From the NCBI GenBank assembly GCA_903905585.1, contig CAIVHB010000007.1:37515-101514 (forward strand): a stretch of DNA of 64,000 nucleotides, written 5' to 3'. The notes below the pieces were generated by a model. It ran no database searches and was not told the origin of the DNA. It saw nothing but the letters and a program-made list of their open reading frames with translations. This document shows, one piece after another, positions 26,730-36,084 of the stretch; within the stretch, counting starts at the first letter, position 1; every line of letters begins with the position of its first letter. The DNA is from an uncultured Ferrovum sp. GTDB lineage: Bacteria > Pseudomonadota > Gammaproteobacteria > Burkholderiales > Ferrovaceae. Both the position numbers and the translations under genes were made by a program.

Positions 26730-27365
26730 ATGACTTTACGCGTCATGCTTGTAGACGATCATGCGGTTGTGAGGATGGGGTTTCGCTTGCTGCTTGAAAG
26801 CGATAGGAGTGTTCAAGTGTGTGCAGAAGCAGACAGCGGTGAAACAGCCTTAAAACTCTATCCGGAAATCCAACCTGATGTTGTGATTATGGACATTTCG
26901 ATGCCTGGGATGGGTGGGATTGAAGCCGTCACGCGTTTAGTGTCTAAAGACCCACAAGCAAAAATATTGGTGCTTTCCGCACACGAAGATACCGTTCATC
27001 CCAAACGCTTACTCAAGGCAGGTGCTTTGGGTTATTTGTCTAAGCGCACGGCAAGTGATGCGTTATTGAAAGCCCTTCACCAAGTTGCCGAAGGCAAAAA
27101 TTACATTGACCCCGGTTTGGCACAGCAGCTTGCGGTTCAGCAATTTAGCGGCGAGCAAAACCCGGTGGAAGTATTGTCTGAGCGCGAGTTTGAAGTATTT
27201 ATGCAGTTGGCACGCGGACAGTCTGTGAATAAGATTGCTGAAACTTTATTCTTGAGTCCTCGCACTGTGGGTACTCATCTCTACAACATTAAGCAAAAAC
27301 TCGCAGCGGATAACGCTGCGGAGCTCACCTTAATTGCCATGCGTAATGGCCTGCTGTCTCCTTAA
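26730..27365 (+). CDS. NarL/LuxR-family response regulator
   Basis: 211 residues from ATG 26730, preceded by AAGGAG. The receiver domain carries Asp9/Asp10, the phospho-acceptor Asp55 in VVIMDISMPGM and a Lys in LSKRT. The C-terminal LuxR-type helix-turn-helix includes LSEREFEVFMQLARGQS and SPRTVGTHLYNIKQKL. The partner kinase ends 34 bases upstream, so this is a normal pair. ribA begins four bases after its stop, which probably makes it the third gene of the unit. Confidence 0.92.
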   Translation: MTLRVMLVDDHAVVRMGFRLLLESDRSVQVCAEADSGETALKLYPEIQPDVVIMDISMPGMGGIEAVTRLVSKDPQAKILVLSAHEDTVHPKRLLKAGALGYLSKRTASDALLKALHQVAEGKNYIDPGLAQQLAVQQFSGEQNPVEVLSEREFEVFMQLARGQSVNKIAETLFLSPRTVGTHLYNIKQKLAADNAAELTLIAMRNGLLSP

Positions 27366-27368
27366 TTC

Positions 27369-27974
27369 ATGACGCTTGCTCTTCAAAGTATTGTTCATCG
27401 TTCGGGTCAATCTCGACTTCCTACTCGCCACGGCTTGTTTTCAGCTTATGCTTACCGCATTGAAGATCAGGCGTCTGAGCATTTGGCGTTAACGATGGGG
27501 GAGATCCTGAAAGGAGAGCCCCCCTTGGTGCGCATTCATTCAGAATGTTTAACGGGTGATGTGTTTGGCTCGCGGCGGTGTGATTGCGGGCCGCAGCTTG
27601 ATTTGGCGATGAAAAAAATCGCAAAAGAGCAGCGCGGCCTTGTCATTTACTTGAGTGGACATGAAGGCCGCGGGATTGGTTTGTCGCATAAATTGCGCGC
27701 TTATCAACTGCAAGATACGGGTTTAGATACCTTAGACGCCAATACCGAATTGGGTTTTGCCGTGGATTTGCGTGATTACGGTCCGGCATTAGCCATTCTT
27801 GCCGATCTTGGCGTATTTCGTTTTCGCTTGATGACCAATAGTCCAGACAAAATGGATCGTCTTGCGCAAGACCCTTTTGAAATCGTGGAGCGCATTCCCT
27901 TATTGACGCCGGATGACGAAGAAAGTCGCCGTTATCGTGAGGCAAAGCGCGACCGTTTAGGCCACTACTTTTAG
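27369..27974 (+). CDS. ribA: GTP cyclohydrolase II
   Basis: First step of riboflavin synthesis. 201 residues from ATG 27369. Zinc ligands Cys appear in SECLTGDVFGSRRCDCGP, followed by SGHEGRGIGLSHKLRAY and the C-terminal TNSPDKMDRL. It is a single-domain form, not fused to the RibB domain. Transcription probably continues from the regulator pair, as no promoter gap exists. The 4.5S RNA gene follows. Confidence 0.95.
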   Translation: MTLALQSIVHRSGQSRLPTRHGLFSAYAYRIEDQASEHLALTMGEILKGEPPLVRIHSECLTGDVFGSRRCDCGPQLDLAMKKIAKEQRGLVIYLSGHEGRGIGLSHKLRAYQLQDTGLDTLDANTELGFAVDLRDYGPALAILADLGVFRFRLMTNSPDKMDRLAQDPFEIVERIPLLTPDDEESRRYREAKRDRLGHYF

Positions 27975-28012
27975 TAGAGCTTGAATATTTTGGTGGTTTC
28001 CCGCATTCTGCG

Positions 28013-28116
28013 CGGTGGCGGGCCTCCCCGCATTGCAGCGTAGGAACCTGGTCAGGTCCGGAAGGAAGCAGCCATAACTATTCCCTGTAAGTGCCGGGGT
28101 TCAGGCTCGCCACCTC
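28013..28116 (+). ncRNA. ffs: 4.5S signal recognition particle RNA
   Basis: Small SRP RNA of about 104 bases. The ends GGTGGCG and CGCCACC pair. The conserved apical domain has GGTCAGGTCCGGAAGGAAGC with the GGAA tetraloop and the symmetric loop that binds Ffh. Its position just upstream of dnaX is typical for betaproteobacteria, with one gene in between here. Confidence 0.97.
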
Positions 28117-28170
28117 ATTAATCATCCGAATACTTTTTTTTCTTCATTACATCTAGCGGTGCTATTCAAC

Positions 28171-28731
28171 ATGCTTAAGCCCTTGAGTTCTAAAGTGCAT
28201 GCTTTTTATTTTCTTTTCGCAGTCCTGAGTCTTGCCTCTGCGCCGCTCGCACAAGCTCGTGATGGAGTGGCTTTTGAATATGGCCATGGAAATCATACTG
28301 ATATGGGGCGGGTGAGCTTCACCCGGGACTGGTCTGAACCTCTTTACGAAATGGGTTCTTTGTCCTTGGGCGGTTACTGGGATGCCTCTTTAGGATTTTG
28401 GAATCCGCACAGTGCAGATGGAAATAACCACCAGGTAGCAGACATAGGTCTTACCCCTGTTTTTCGTGTTACTCAAAAGGTACGTTCAACGCTTGCTCCC
28501 TATGCGGAGGCTGCAGTGGGTGCGCACTTATTGAGTACGCACTCCATCTACAACAAACGTAACATGAGCAGTAACTACCAGTTTGGGGATCATGTGGCTC
28601 TGGGTGTCAGTTTTGGAGATAAGCTTCAGTGGGATGTGGCAGCGCGTCTGCAGCATTTATCCAATGCGGGGATTATTAATCCAAATCCTGGCATTAACTT
28701 TTATCAAGTAAGGGTTGATTACCATTTCTGA
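28171..28731 (+). CDS. PagL-like lipid A 3-O-deacylase
   Basis: Outer-membrane beta-barrel of about 186 residues with a signal peptide ending near AQARDG. ATG 28171 is used; GTG 28159 is an alternative. The catalytic region QHLSNAGIINPNPGIN fits PagL, with His162 and Ser164. At the position of the third catalytic residue (Glu140 of the Pseudomonas enzyme) there appears to be Asn176. The end overlaps the start of dnaX by 17 bases. It sits between ffs and dnaX, an unusual place. It may change lipid A acylation. Confidence 0.8.
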   Translation: MLKPLSSKVHAFYFLFAVLSLASAPLAQARDGVAFEYGHGNHTDMGRVSFTRDWSEPLYEMGSLSLGGYWDASLGFWNPHSADGNNHQVADIGLTPVFRVTQKVRSTLAPYAEAAVGAHLLSTHSIYNKRNMSSNYQFGDHVALGVSFGDKLQWDVAARLQHLSNAGIINPNPGINFYQVRVDYHF

Positions 28732-30355
28732 AGCGCTGGCTCTGGCGCGCAAGTGGCGCCCCAAGCGATTTGAAGACCTGCTCGGACAAGAGCATGTGGT
28801 GCGAGCGCTCACCCATGCCTTATCAAGTGGCCGCCTACACCATGCTTATCTGTTCACGGGTACAAGAGGGGTAGGGAAGACGACTCTGGCCCGCATCCTC
28901 GCCAAATGTTTGAATTGCGAGCACGGTGTTACCGCTACTCCCTGCGGTGAATGCCAAGCGTGTCAGGATATTGATGCTGGCCGATTTAGTGATTTACTAG
29001 AAGTTGATGCGGCAACCAATACCCGTGTAGAAGAAATGCGCGAGTTACTCGATAACGCGCACTACCTTCCTGTCAGCGGTCGTTTTAAGGTGTACATCAT
29101 CGATGAGGTGCATATGCTTTCGCGCAATGCCTTCAATGCGATGCTCAAAACCCTAGAAGAACCGCCTGCTCACATGAAGTTTATTTTGGCGACCACAGAT
29201 CCACAAAAAGTGCCCGTGACAGTGCTTTCGCGTTGTTTGCAGTTTGGTTTGAAGCCGATGACGGTAGACCAACTGGTTTCTCGACTTCAGTTTATTTTGG
29301 ATGCGGAGCAAGTCAATTCAGAGGCACAGGCACTGCGCCTTATTGCCAAGGCCGCCCGAGGCAGCGTACGCGATAGCTTGAGTGTATTAGATCAAGCCAT
29401 TGCCTTCGGTGGCGGTGCAGTGAACGCGCAAGGAGTCGCTGAACTTCTGGGCGTGGTTTCGGATGAGGCTGTCATTGCGCTTGCTCAGGCTTTAGCAGAT
29501 CAGGATGGGCCACGATTGGTGCAAGGCGTTGAAGGGCTGATGAATGCCGGGCAGTCGGCAGATATGGTGCTGCAAGACTTTGCCGCGCTGATGCAAAAGC
29601 TTGCATTCATTCAATTGGCTGCGCCGGCCAATCCAGAGCGAGAGTATGCTGCTGAACTCTTGCAACTCACTCAGGCGATGAGCATTGCTCATGTGCAATT
29701 GTGTTATCAAATTGCCTTGGGTGGCCGGCGTGATCTGACTCAAGCACCCGATGAGTTAGCGGGCTTGACCATGAGCTTCTTGCGCATGCTGGCTTTTATA
29801 TCTGAGCAGGATAAATCGTCATCGCGCGCACCTAAAAATTCTTCCCCCCATTCAGGCACGCCGGTTAAGTCTTTACAGCCAGCGAATCCCACCAAGGTTT
29901 CTACTCCTGTCGTTTCTGTGCCTCAAATCGTAGAGCGAAGTCAGGCTTCCCATCCGATGCCCAACGCTTCCGATGACTGGGTGAAGCTGGTCGATACTTT
30001 GCCCTCTGGCGGGGCGCCCGTTGAGCTGGCGCGCCATTGTGTTTGGCAAGGTAGAACTGGACAGAAGCTGCATTTAAGTTTGCCGCAAGCGAATAAAGTC
30101 TTGCTCGCCATGACAGATAGATTGCTTGCTTTGCTTGTTTCTTTATTAGGCCCTCTTCAACTGGATATTCAACTCGATCATGACTCTGCTGATCGCGTGG
30201 CGGAGCAATCTGTGGCAGCGCGTGATCAAGCGGCATCCAAGGCACGTTTAAGTGAAGCTGAACTTGCAATAGAAAATGATCCAGTTGTTCAAGCGTTGCT
30301 TGCGGCGGGGGGCAGGATAGTGCCAGGTTCGATTAAACCTGTTAAACAGCATTGA
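28715..30355 (+). CDS. dnaX: DNA polymerase III subunit tau/gamma
   Basis: ATPase of the clamp loader. 546 residues. P-loop GTRGVGKTTLARI, zinc cysteines in CLNCEHG and CGECQAC, Walker B EVHMLSRNAFNAML, and SRC-type motif SRCLQF. The start is TTG 28715, preceded by GTAAGGG and inside pagL; a downstream CTG is unlikely. The C-terminal tau part (about 370-546) is Ser/Pro-rich and contains VKLVDTLPSGGAPVELARHC. No obvious frameshift site for a separate gamma product is seen. Confidence 0.94.
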   Translation: MITISEALALARKWRPKRFEDLLGQEHVVRALTHALSSGRLHHAYLFTGTRGVGKTTLARILAKCLNCEHGVTATPCGECQACQDIDAGRFSDLLEVDAATNTRVEEMRELLDNAHYLPVSGRFKVYIIDEVHMLSRNAFNAMLKTLEEPPAHMKFILATTDPQKVPVTVLSRCLQFGLKPMTVDQLVSRLQFILDAEQVNSEAQALRLIAKAARGSVRDSLSVLDQAIAFGGGAVNAQGVAELLGVVSDEAVIALAQALADQDGPRLVQGVEGLMNAGQSADMVLQDFAALMQKLAFIQLAAPANPEREYAAELLQLTQAMSIAHVQLCYQIALGGRRDLTQAPDELAGLTMSFLRMLAFISEQDKSSSRAPKNSSPHSGTPVKSLQPANPTKVSTPVVSVPQIVERSQASHPMPNASDDWVKLVDTLPSGGAPVELARHCVWQGRTGQKLHLSLPQANKVLLAMTDRLLALLVSLLGPLQLDIQLDHDSADRVAEQSVAARDQAASKARLSEAELAIENDPVVQALLAAGGRIVPGSIKPVKQH

Positions 30356-30415
30356 TTCTCATGACTGTAATCGGCTTAAATTAAACTAGATAAAAATTTT
30401 AGGAGTGCATGAGAA

Positions 30416-30739
30416 ATGATGAAAGGTGGATTAGGCGGCCTGATGAAACAGGCCCAGCAGATGCAAGAGAATATGAAAAAAGCACAGGATCAGCTCGCTA
30501 GCGTAGAAGTGACGGGTGAGTCTGGTGCTGGGATTGTTAAGGTCACCCTGACCTGTAATCATCAAGTGCGCAGAGTAGAGTTAGCGCCGGCTGCGATGGA
30601 GGATAGAGAAATGCTGGAAGATCTTCTGGTTGCCGCATTGAACGATGCAGGTCGACAAGTTGAAGCGACATCAAAAGAAAAAATGTCTGGGTTCACGGCA
30701 GGCCTGAATCTACCCGCCGGTTTTAAACTGCCCTTCTAA
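30416..30739 (+). CDS. ybaB: YbaB/EbfC-family nucleoid-associated protein
   Basis: 107 residues. Small DNA-binding protein encoded with dnaX and recR in most proteobacteria. Family segments: [20 protein letters not shown] and [19 protein letters not shown] 30416 or 30419 may be used. An AGGAG site lies upstream. Confidence 0.95.
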   Translation: MMKGGLGGLMKQAQQMQENMKKAQDQLASVEVTGESGAGIVKVTLTCNHQVRRVELAPAAMEDREMLEDLLVAALNDAGRQVEATSKEKMSGFTAGLNLPAGFKLPF

Positions 30740-30755
30740 GGGTAGGCCTTAAAGC

Positions 30756-31358
30756 GTGCGGACCCCATCCGGCCTTGAGGCGCTGATTGAGGCGCTACGC
30801 TGCCTTCCGGGTGTGGGGCCCAAGTCATCCCAGCGCATGGCCTTTTATTTGCTCCAGCGGGATCGCAAAGGGGCCCAGCGTTTAGCCGAAACCCTCGCAC
30901 ATGCGCTCGATACCATCAGGCATTGCTCGGGTTGCAATACCTTCACTGAACGTGAAGTCTGCGAGCTTTGCGCTTCATCGAATCGCGATTCCTCTGTTTT
31001 GTGTGTGGTTGAGACCCCTGCCGATCAGTTAATGATTGAACAAACGCACGCTTACCAAGGCCGCTATTACATTTTGATGGGACGCTTGTCTCCCCTTGAT
31101 GGAGTGGGGCCAGAGCAACTTGCTTTAGATCGTTTCATTCGTCGTGCTTTAGATGGGGTGGTGCAAGAGGTGATCTTGGCGACAAACTTCACCATTGAGG
31201 GCGAGGCAACGGCGCATTACCTCAGTCAGTTGTTGAGGCCCCGTGGCATTCAGGTTTCGCGCATCGCCCGTGGTTTGCCCGTTGGCGGGGAATTGGAATA
31301 TACCGATGCAGGTACTGTAGCCCAAGCCTTGATTGAGCGGCGTGTTGTGACTGAATAG
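30756..31358 (+). CDS. recR: Recombination mediator RecR
   Basis: RecFOR pathway protein that loads RecA on gaps. 200 residues starting at GTG 30756. Helix-hairpin-helix [14 protein letters not shown], zinc finger [16 protein letters not shown] and Toprim segment [19 protein letters not shown] divided by short spacers. It is the last protein gene before the tRNA genes. Confidence 0.96.
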   Translation: MRTPSGLEALIEALRCLPGVGPKSSQRMAFYLLQRDRKGAQRLAETLAHALDTIRHCSGCNTFTEREVCELCASSNRDSSVLCVVETPADQLMIEQTHAYQGRYYILMGRLSPLDGVGPEQLALDRFIRRALDGVVQEVILATNFTIEGEATAHYLSQLLRPRGIQVSRIARGLPVGGELEYTDAGTVAQALIERRVVTE

Positions 31359-31517
31359 CCCTTTTTATCAAGCGGCTAAGCGTTCTTCAATAAGTCTGGA
31401 TGTATTGTGAAAAGGCAGGTTTTGTTCCATTCGCTCCTTTTTGATCTCAATGAGAGGATCTTTAAGTGCGAATAAGTTTGCGTTTGTTGCAATAGCCCGC
31501 GATAATTGAAAGCTCGG

Positions 31518-31594
<77 letters not shown>

Positions 31595-31658
31595 CCGTCA
31601 ACTGGATCTCCTTGAGAGACATGATTGAAAGCAACTCATAAAGATCCTCCCTCTTTCT

Positions 31659-31735
31659 CTGCCCATAGCTCAGCTGGATAGAGCAACGGCCTTCTAAGCC
31701 GTAGGTCGCAGGTTCGACTCCTGCTGGGCAGGCCA
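31659..31735 (+). tRNA. tRNA-Arg (anticodon TCT)
   Basis: 77 bases including encoded CCA. Acceptor CTGCCCA pairs with TGGGCAG, discriminator G; the anticodon loop CTTCTAA has TCT; the T loop is GTTCGACTC. It follows tRNA-Pro by 64 bases and is probably in the same transcript. Confidence 0.96.
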
Positions 31736-31812
31736 ATCCTTTAGGGTATGTTCAGAGAGCAGGGTATCAGTGAAAGATTTTAAAAAAACTATTTGATTAA
31801 GAATCCAGTGTT

Positions 31813-31856
31813 CTACAAACAGATAAGCCCACTTTCGTGGGCTTATCTGTTTGTAG
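31813..31856. terminator. Perfect 20-base-pair hairpin
   Basis: CTACAAACAGATAAGCCCAC is repeated exactly in inverted form around a TTTC loop. There is no good T-run on either side, so it is not a textbook terminator. It stands between the tRNA genes and the 3' end of the minus-strand barrel pseudogene, and could end both. Confidence 0.6.
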
Positions 31857-31870
31857 AAGTAGGAATTGGG

Positions 31871-32556
31871 TCAGAACTTGTAGCCTATACCAACTATACC
31901 TTCGTAAGCACTGGAACTTGGGGTGTAACCTGTATATTTAGTATTGTTAGCGGTCAAAGAGATAGATGAAGGGGCAGAGTAACTATAGTAATTTGCTTCA
32001 GCAAACCCATACCACCACTTATTAAAAATTGCTTTGTAACCTAATCCCACTAAATAACCACTCACACTTGAGTTCGTAAAGGTTACACCATAGGTGCTTG
32101 AAGAAGATGTGGTATCTGTAAGCTTAAGTTTTTGACTTGAATACCCCAGCTTTGCATAAACCGCTGCGTCTTTGCCTAGCAGCATTGTGGGTTGAACGAA
32201 AATATCATAGCGATTAGAAACTTTAACTTGACCTCCACCGTTCCCATTTGAAAGGGATACATTCTCTGCTTTGGGGTTATTCAATGAAAAGTCTGCACCA
32301 ACCCCGATAAGCCAATCATTACCCGCTGAGAAGTTATATCCCAAAGCTATTAAGCTTGAAAAATCGCTGGAGGATCCGCAATTAAAGATGACGAGCCACT
32401 TCCACTGGTGTAGGAATAGTTCAGGGTTGATGAATCAATATTATTATTTTAATAGCCAATGCCAACTTGGGCAAAGAGACCTTCAAAATCACTTGCAGCC
32501 ATTGCTGAAGTGATCAATAGGGTTGCCGCTGCAGCAGCTAATATTTGTTTTTTCAT
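31871..32556 (-). pseudogene. Broken outer-membrane beta-barrel protein gene
   Basis: Reading from ATG 32556 gives a signal peptide MKKQILAAAAATLLITSAMA and the start of a barrel (ASDFEGLFAQVGIGY), then an in-frame TAA at 32449-32451. After the stop the frame continues with Asp/Ser-rich sequence and shifts by one base near 32380-32400; the rest of the barrel (GYNFSAGNDWLIGVGADFSL to YEGIVGIGYKF at 31871) is in the other frame. One base change (CAA to TAA) plus one frameshift would explain both. The intact part looks like the OmpA-like/OMP_b-brl small barrel family. It could also reflect sequencing error in the A/T-rich stretch. Confidence 0.75.
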
Positions 32557-32662
32557 TGTGAGTCTCAGGTTTGATGTGGGTGGATTAAAATAACTGTACA
32601 GCTTGTGTAGAATACAAAAAAATTATCTAATATCGTTAGACTAAATGTCAAACAAGGCCAAT

Positions 32663-34519
32663 ATGAAAAAAGTTTCATCCTTTTTTTTAATTACTTTTTT
32701 TTCTGTATTGGGGCTGACTTCTTGCGGTGGGGGTGGGAGTTCTTCTAGCTCTTCAAGTTCCAGTCTTTCTGGAACCGCCTCGGTTGGGGCGCCGATGGCA
32801 AACGCGACGATTACATTGACTGATGTGACGGGTGCCACGCAGACAACGACTGCAGATTCTTCAGGTGCGTATTCATTTAGTAATATCTCATCGCTTAAAA
32901 CCCCAATTTTGGTCTCGGCAACTGGATATGTTGGTGGCACCCAACAGACTTTGACTGGGATCGTGACGTCAGTGAACTCTGGATCAACCACTGTTGGCAA
33001 TGTCACCCCATTAACGGATGCTATTGTTTATCAGGCGGCAGGTAAAAGTCCTGGCACTTTGCTATCCAGTCCAACTTCAATGTCGAGTATTTCTAGCAGT
33101 GCAGTTGCAACTTCGGCTGCAAATGTGGCCACAGCTGTTGCAAATGTTTTAAATGGAGTTACTTCAGGCTCCGCTTCGGGTTACAACCCAAATAGCACTG
33201 CATTCGTTGCAAATGGTGTATCGGCCTACGACAAAGTATATGACTTGCTTAAAACCTATGTTTCACCAACATCTGGATCAAGTGGATACGTCATCAATAT
33301 TGCTGACAAATCAGGGACATTGGGAACAACCTCAATTCAATCGGGGCAAACAGTTACTGCTTTATCCACTATTCCATCATCAATTAGCGCGCTCTCAATT
33401 TCTACTTTAGAGTCAGAACTCACATATCTAAATACTTTGATAAGTACCGTTTCAGGACTCAATAGCGCGGCATTTAATGCCTTCTTAAGTGACAGCTTCC
33501 TGAATAGCGGAGCAAGCAAGTCTCAAACTCTTCCGTTATTACAAAGTTCGTCTTCAAGCTTTTATTTGTATGGTGCTAAATTTTCAAATCCCGTCATTAA
33601 TGGTTGTTATTCAAATAAAACTTGTAACGCCTCTTTTCTGGTTACTTTAAGTAATGGCACTGCAACGCAATTAAATGGTGTATTTATTTACTCTGGAACA
33701 AATTCAAATATTCCTTGGCAGTTATATGGTGATCAACAGGGAAATTTAAGACCTGACTTTGTGAGTAACTATGCCTCGCTTTCAAATTCAACGAGTACGA
33801 TCACTTACGGATTTGATTTTCAAATAGAGGGAAACACTGACATCGTGTTACCCGCCAACAACCCCTACAACAGCGCAATTGTTACCTTTCAAGATGCTAG
33901 CGGGAATGTTGACTACACGATCAGATTTGTACAGAAAACCAGTGTGGGTGGTATCTGCTCGCCAAGTAACTCCAATTATGCTGGGTTGCCTATTACCGAT
34001 ATTACGAATCCTTCAAGCACAACAGCTGATTTAACATCATCCAATGCCTGCTCATCGTCTTTTACCTACACGAGTAACAATTCCACTTTAAATACTGTAA
34101 ATACAAACATTGCCAAAGGTGGCTATCAGTTAGTAGTTAAAGCCTATACCAGCAGTGATTGGTCAGGAACCCCGGTGACTAATTCATACAATCTCACTAC
34201 ACCGCTTCTTACATCAAATATTGTGAATAGCTCTATGTTTCCTCAAGTTTCCAGTGTAACGGGTTCAAGTGGCCCTGAAATCGCAATATCAAATGCAAGT
34301 GATTACATTCTAATTGGTTCAGTTTGTATGTCTACCCAGTCCTATTGCGATATTACAAATCAACCTTCTTATACATCTGTATATAGCCCTACAGTCAGCA
34401 ATATTGCGTTGCTTAGCAAATACTCCCCGCTATCTTCTTGGCCATCGGGTTCAACAGTTCAAAGTTATTATGTTCATGCACGGGACAAATATGGGAATGA
34501 TTTAAGGGTTAGTAATTAA
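32663..34519 (+). CDS. Large Ser/Thr-rich lipoprotein, unknown role
   Basis: About 618 residues. Lipoprotein signal MKKVSSFFLITFFSVLGLTSC with Cys at position 21, then a Gly/Ser linker of about 15 residues, then a carboxypeptidase-regulatory-like fold (about 35-110, ATITLTDVTGATQTTTADSSGAYSF in parts). The rest has no recognised domain and is rich in Ser, Thr and Asn. ATG 32645 is also in frame. The gene is more A/T-rich than its surroundings and lies beside a broken barrel gene, which suggests a variable surface locus. Cysteines at several positions in the C-terminal half could form disulphides. Confidence 0.78.
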   Translation: MKKVSSFFLITFFSVLGLTSCGGGGSSSSSSSSSLSGTASVGAPMANATITLTDVTGATQTTTADSSGAYSFSNISSLKTPILVSATGYVGGTQQTLTGIVTSVNSGSTTVGNVTPLTDAIVYQAAGKSPGTLLSSPTSMSSISSSAVATSAANVATAVANVLNGVTSGSASGYNPNSTAFVANGVSAYDKVYDLLKTYVSPTSGSSGYVINIADKSGTLGTTSIQSGQTVTALSTIPSSISALSISTLESELTYLNTLISTVSGLNSAAFNAFLSDSFLNSGASKSQTLPLLQSSSSSFYLYGAKFSNPVINGCYSNKTCNASFLVTLSNGTATQLNGVFIYSGTNSNIPWQLYGDQQGNLRPDFVSNYASLSNSTSTITYGFDFQIEGNTDIVLPANNPYNSAIVTFQDASGNVDYTIRFVQKTSVGGICSPSNSNYAGLPITDITNPSSTTADLTSSNACSSSFTYTSNNSTLNTVNTNIAKGGYQLVVKAYTSSDWSGTPVTNSYNLTTPLLTSNIVNSSMFPQVSSVTGSSGPEIAISNASDYILIGSVCMSTQSYCDITNQPSYTSVYSPTVSNIALLSKYSPLSSWPSGSTVQSYYVHARDKYGNDLRVSN

Positions 34520-34636
34520 CTCTGAGCCATCGCCTGATGTTTTTACCCTAAGCACAATCAAGAACTTCTTTTGCACTAACGGTAGGCGAAGGATTTGCTC
34601 ATGCATTCTTCCGCAGTTCCCGTAAGCCTAGTCGTC

Positions 34637-34978
34637 TTATAATGGGGCATCCATTAAATCTTGAATGCAAGTGTGGTATTCAATCGTAAACCATTCCTTA
34701 AACATCGAAAATGTGCGCTTTTTTGGCCATAATGACTCATCTAAGTACCATCCTTGCAGCTCTTGCTCAAAAATTGTGCTGTAAATTTGCTTGAGGATAT
34801 CTTCAAGATGATCGTCATCGTAAATTTCTTCTACTAGATAAACCGTTTGTTCCCCATCAATGTTTGGAGAAATTTCATCGGTATCGGGTAATGACCTTGC
34901 CCAATCTATATAAGGTTGTGCGGGGCGAAAAATCAATGCGGTTCGATTTAGCACGTTGAGTCCAGTTAGCGTGATCAA
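34637..34978 (-). CDS. Conserved uncharacterised protein
   Basis: 113 residues with no assigned function. It contains NRTALIFRPAQPYIDWARSL at the start and a Trp-rich end (ELQGWYLDESLWPKKRTFSMF, in two parts). I recall similar short acidic proteins in many proteobacteria, without a known role. No signal peptide or membrane segment. It stands alone. Confidence 0.7.
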   Translation of the reverse strand: MITLTGLNVLNRTALIFRPAQPYIDWARSLPDTDEISPNIDGEQTVYLVEEIYDDDHLEDILKQIYSTIFEQELQGWYLDESLWPKKRTFSMFKEWFTIEYHTCIQDLMDAPL

Positions 34979-35130
34979 TGCGTAATGTAGGGAATTCCCT
35001 TCACAAGTTCAAGGGGTTCGTCATCCAATGTTTTGGGTAAGACTAAGCGCTCTTTCTGGCACTATCATATATTGTGTAAACTAGCGATTAGTCACCCTCT
35101 ATTCCTTCTCATGGAGTAACGGACCATACC

Positions 35131-36063
35131 GTGAATCACTCCTTACTTTCTCCTTCCCAAGATATTTGGGCTGATTGGCTTTTGCATCGTCGTTTCGCCG
35201 ACAACCCTCCTTATGCTGAGCGCGTTAGGTTTGTGGTTCAAGGGTATATAGACCGTGTTTTAGATCATGCGCGTCTGGCTCCTGATGCCCACTTACTCGA
35301 TGTGGGGGCGGGGGAGGGTACGCTAGGTTTTAGGGCGATTGAGCGTTTTGGATCTCATTTGCATGTGACGATGACGGATATTTCCACAGCAATGCTGGGG
35401 TATGCTCAAGCCCAAGCGGATGAAAAAGGCTTGTCTAGCCAGTGCAGCTTTGTTGAATCCTCTGCAGATGCCTTGAGCGAAATTGCTGATGCAAGTATGG
35501 ATGTCGTTACTTCCCGCTCGGTATTGGCTTATGTGCCAGATAAACGGGCAGCATTGAGGGCTATTCATCGCGTGTTAAAGCCGGGTGGGCGTATATCGAT
35601 CGCTGAGCCTATATTCCAAGATGAAGCCTTTGATACGGTGATCTTGAAGAACCGGGTGGATGCTCAAGTTTCCGGTTCTAATGAGGGTTTGGGCACCGAT
35701 CTGGGGCTTGCTCTTTTGCATCGCTGGAAGGCTTGTCAGTTTCCGGATACACCCGAAAAAATCGCAAACAGTCCTATTGCCAATTACTCAGAGCGTGACC
35801 TCATGCGCATAGCCGTGGGTGAGGGGTTTACTGAGATCCATCTGGAACTCCATATTGATGTATTGCCCTCTATCATTCAGTCGTGGGAGGTGTTTATCGG
35901 TGCCTCTCCGCATCCTTGGGCGCCTTCCCTCAAGACAATAATGGAAGAGCAATTTACCAAAGAGGAAAGCGAATACTTCGAGGCAATGGTGAGGCCCAGT
36001 ATCGAGGCCGGACATCCTGTTTCAATCGACCGAATGGCCTATTTGAGCGCGACAAAGCCTTAA
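35131..36063 (+). CDS. SAM-dependent methyltransferase
   Basis: 310 residues, class I methyltransferase. The SAM motif LLDVGAGEGTLGF is at about 50-62, with VTMTDIS, SFVESSADAL and a post-motif RVLKPGGRISIAEP. The C-terminal half is not assigned. The substrate is unknown; the layout is like UbiE/menaquinone-type enzymes but the sequence is not close enough to name it. The start is GTG 35131, preceded by ATGGAG. Confidence 0.8.
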   Translation: MNHSLLSPSQDIWADWLLHRRFADNPPYAERVRFVVQGYIDRVLDHARLAPDAHLLDVGAGEGTLGFRAIERFGSHLHVTMTDISTAMLGYAQAQADEKGLSSQCSFVESSADALSEIADASMDVVTSRSVLAYVPDKRAALRAIHRVLKPGGRISIAEPIFQDEAFDTVILKNRVDAQVSGSNEGLGTDLGLALLHRWKACQFPDTPEKIANSPIANYSERDLMRIAVGEGFTEIHLELHIDVLPSIIQSWEVFIGASPHPWAPSLKTIMEEQFTKEESEYFEAMVRPSIEAGHPVSIDRMAYLSATKP

Positions 36064-36084
36064 TAGTATTGCCGTGATGCGCGC

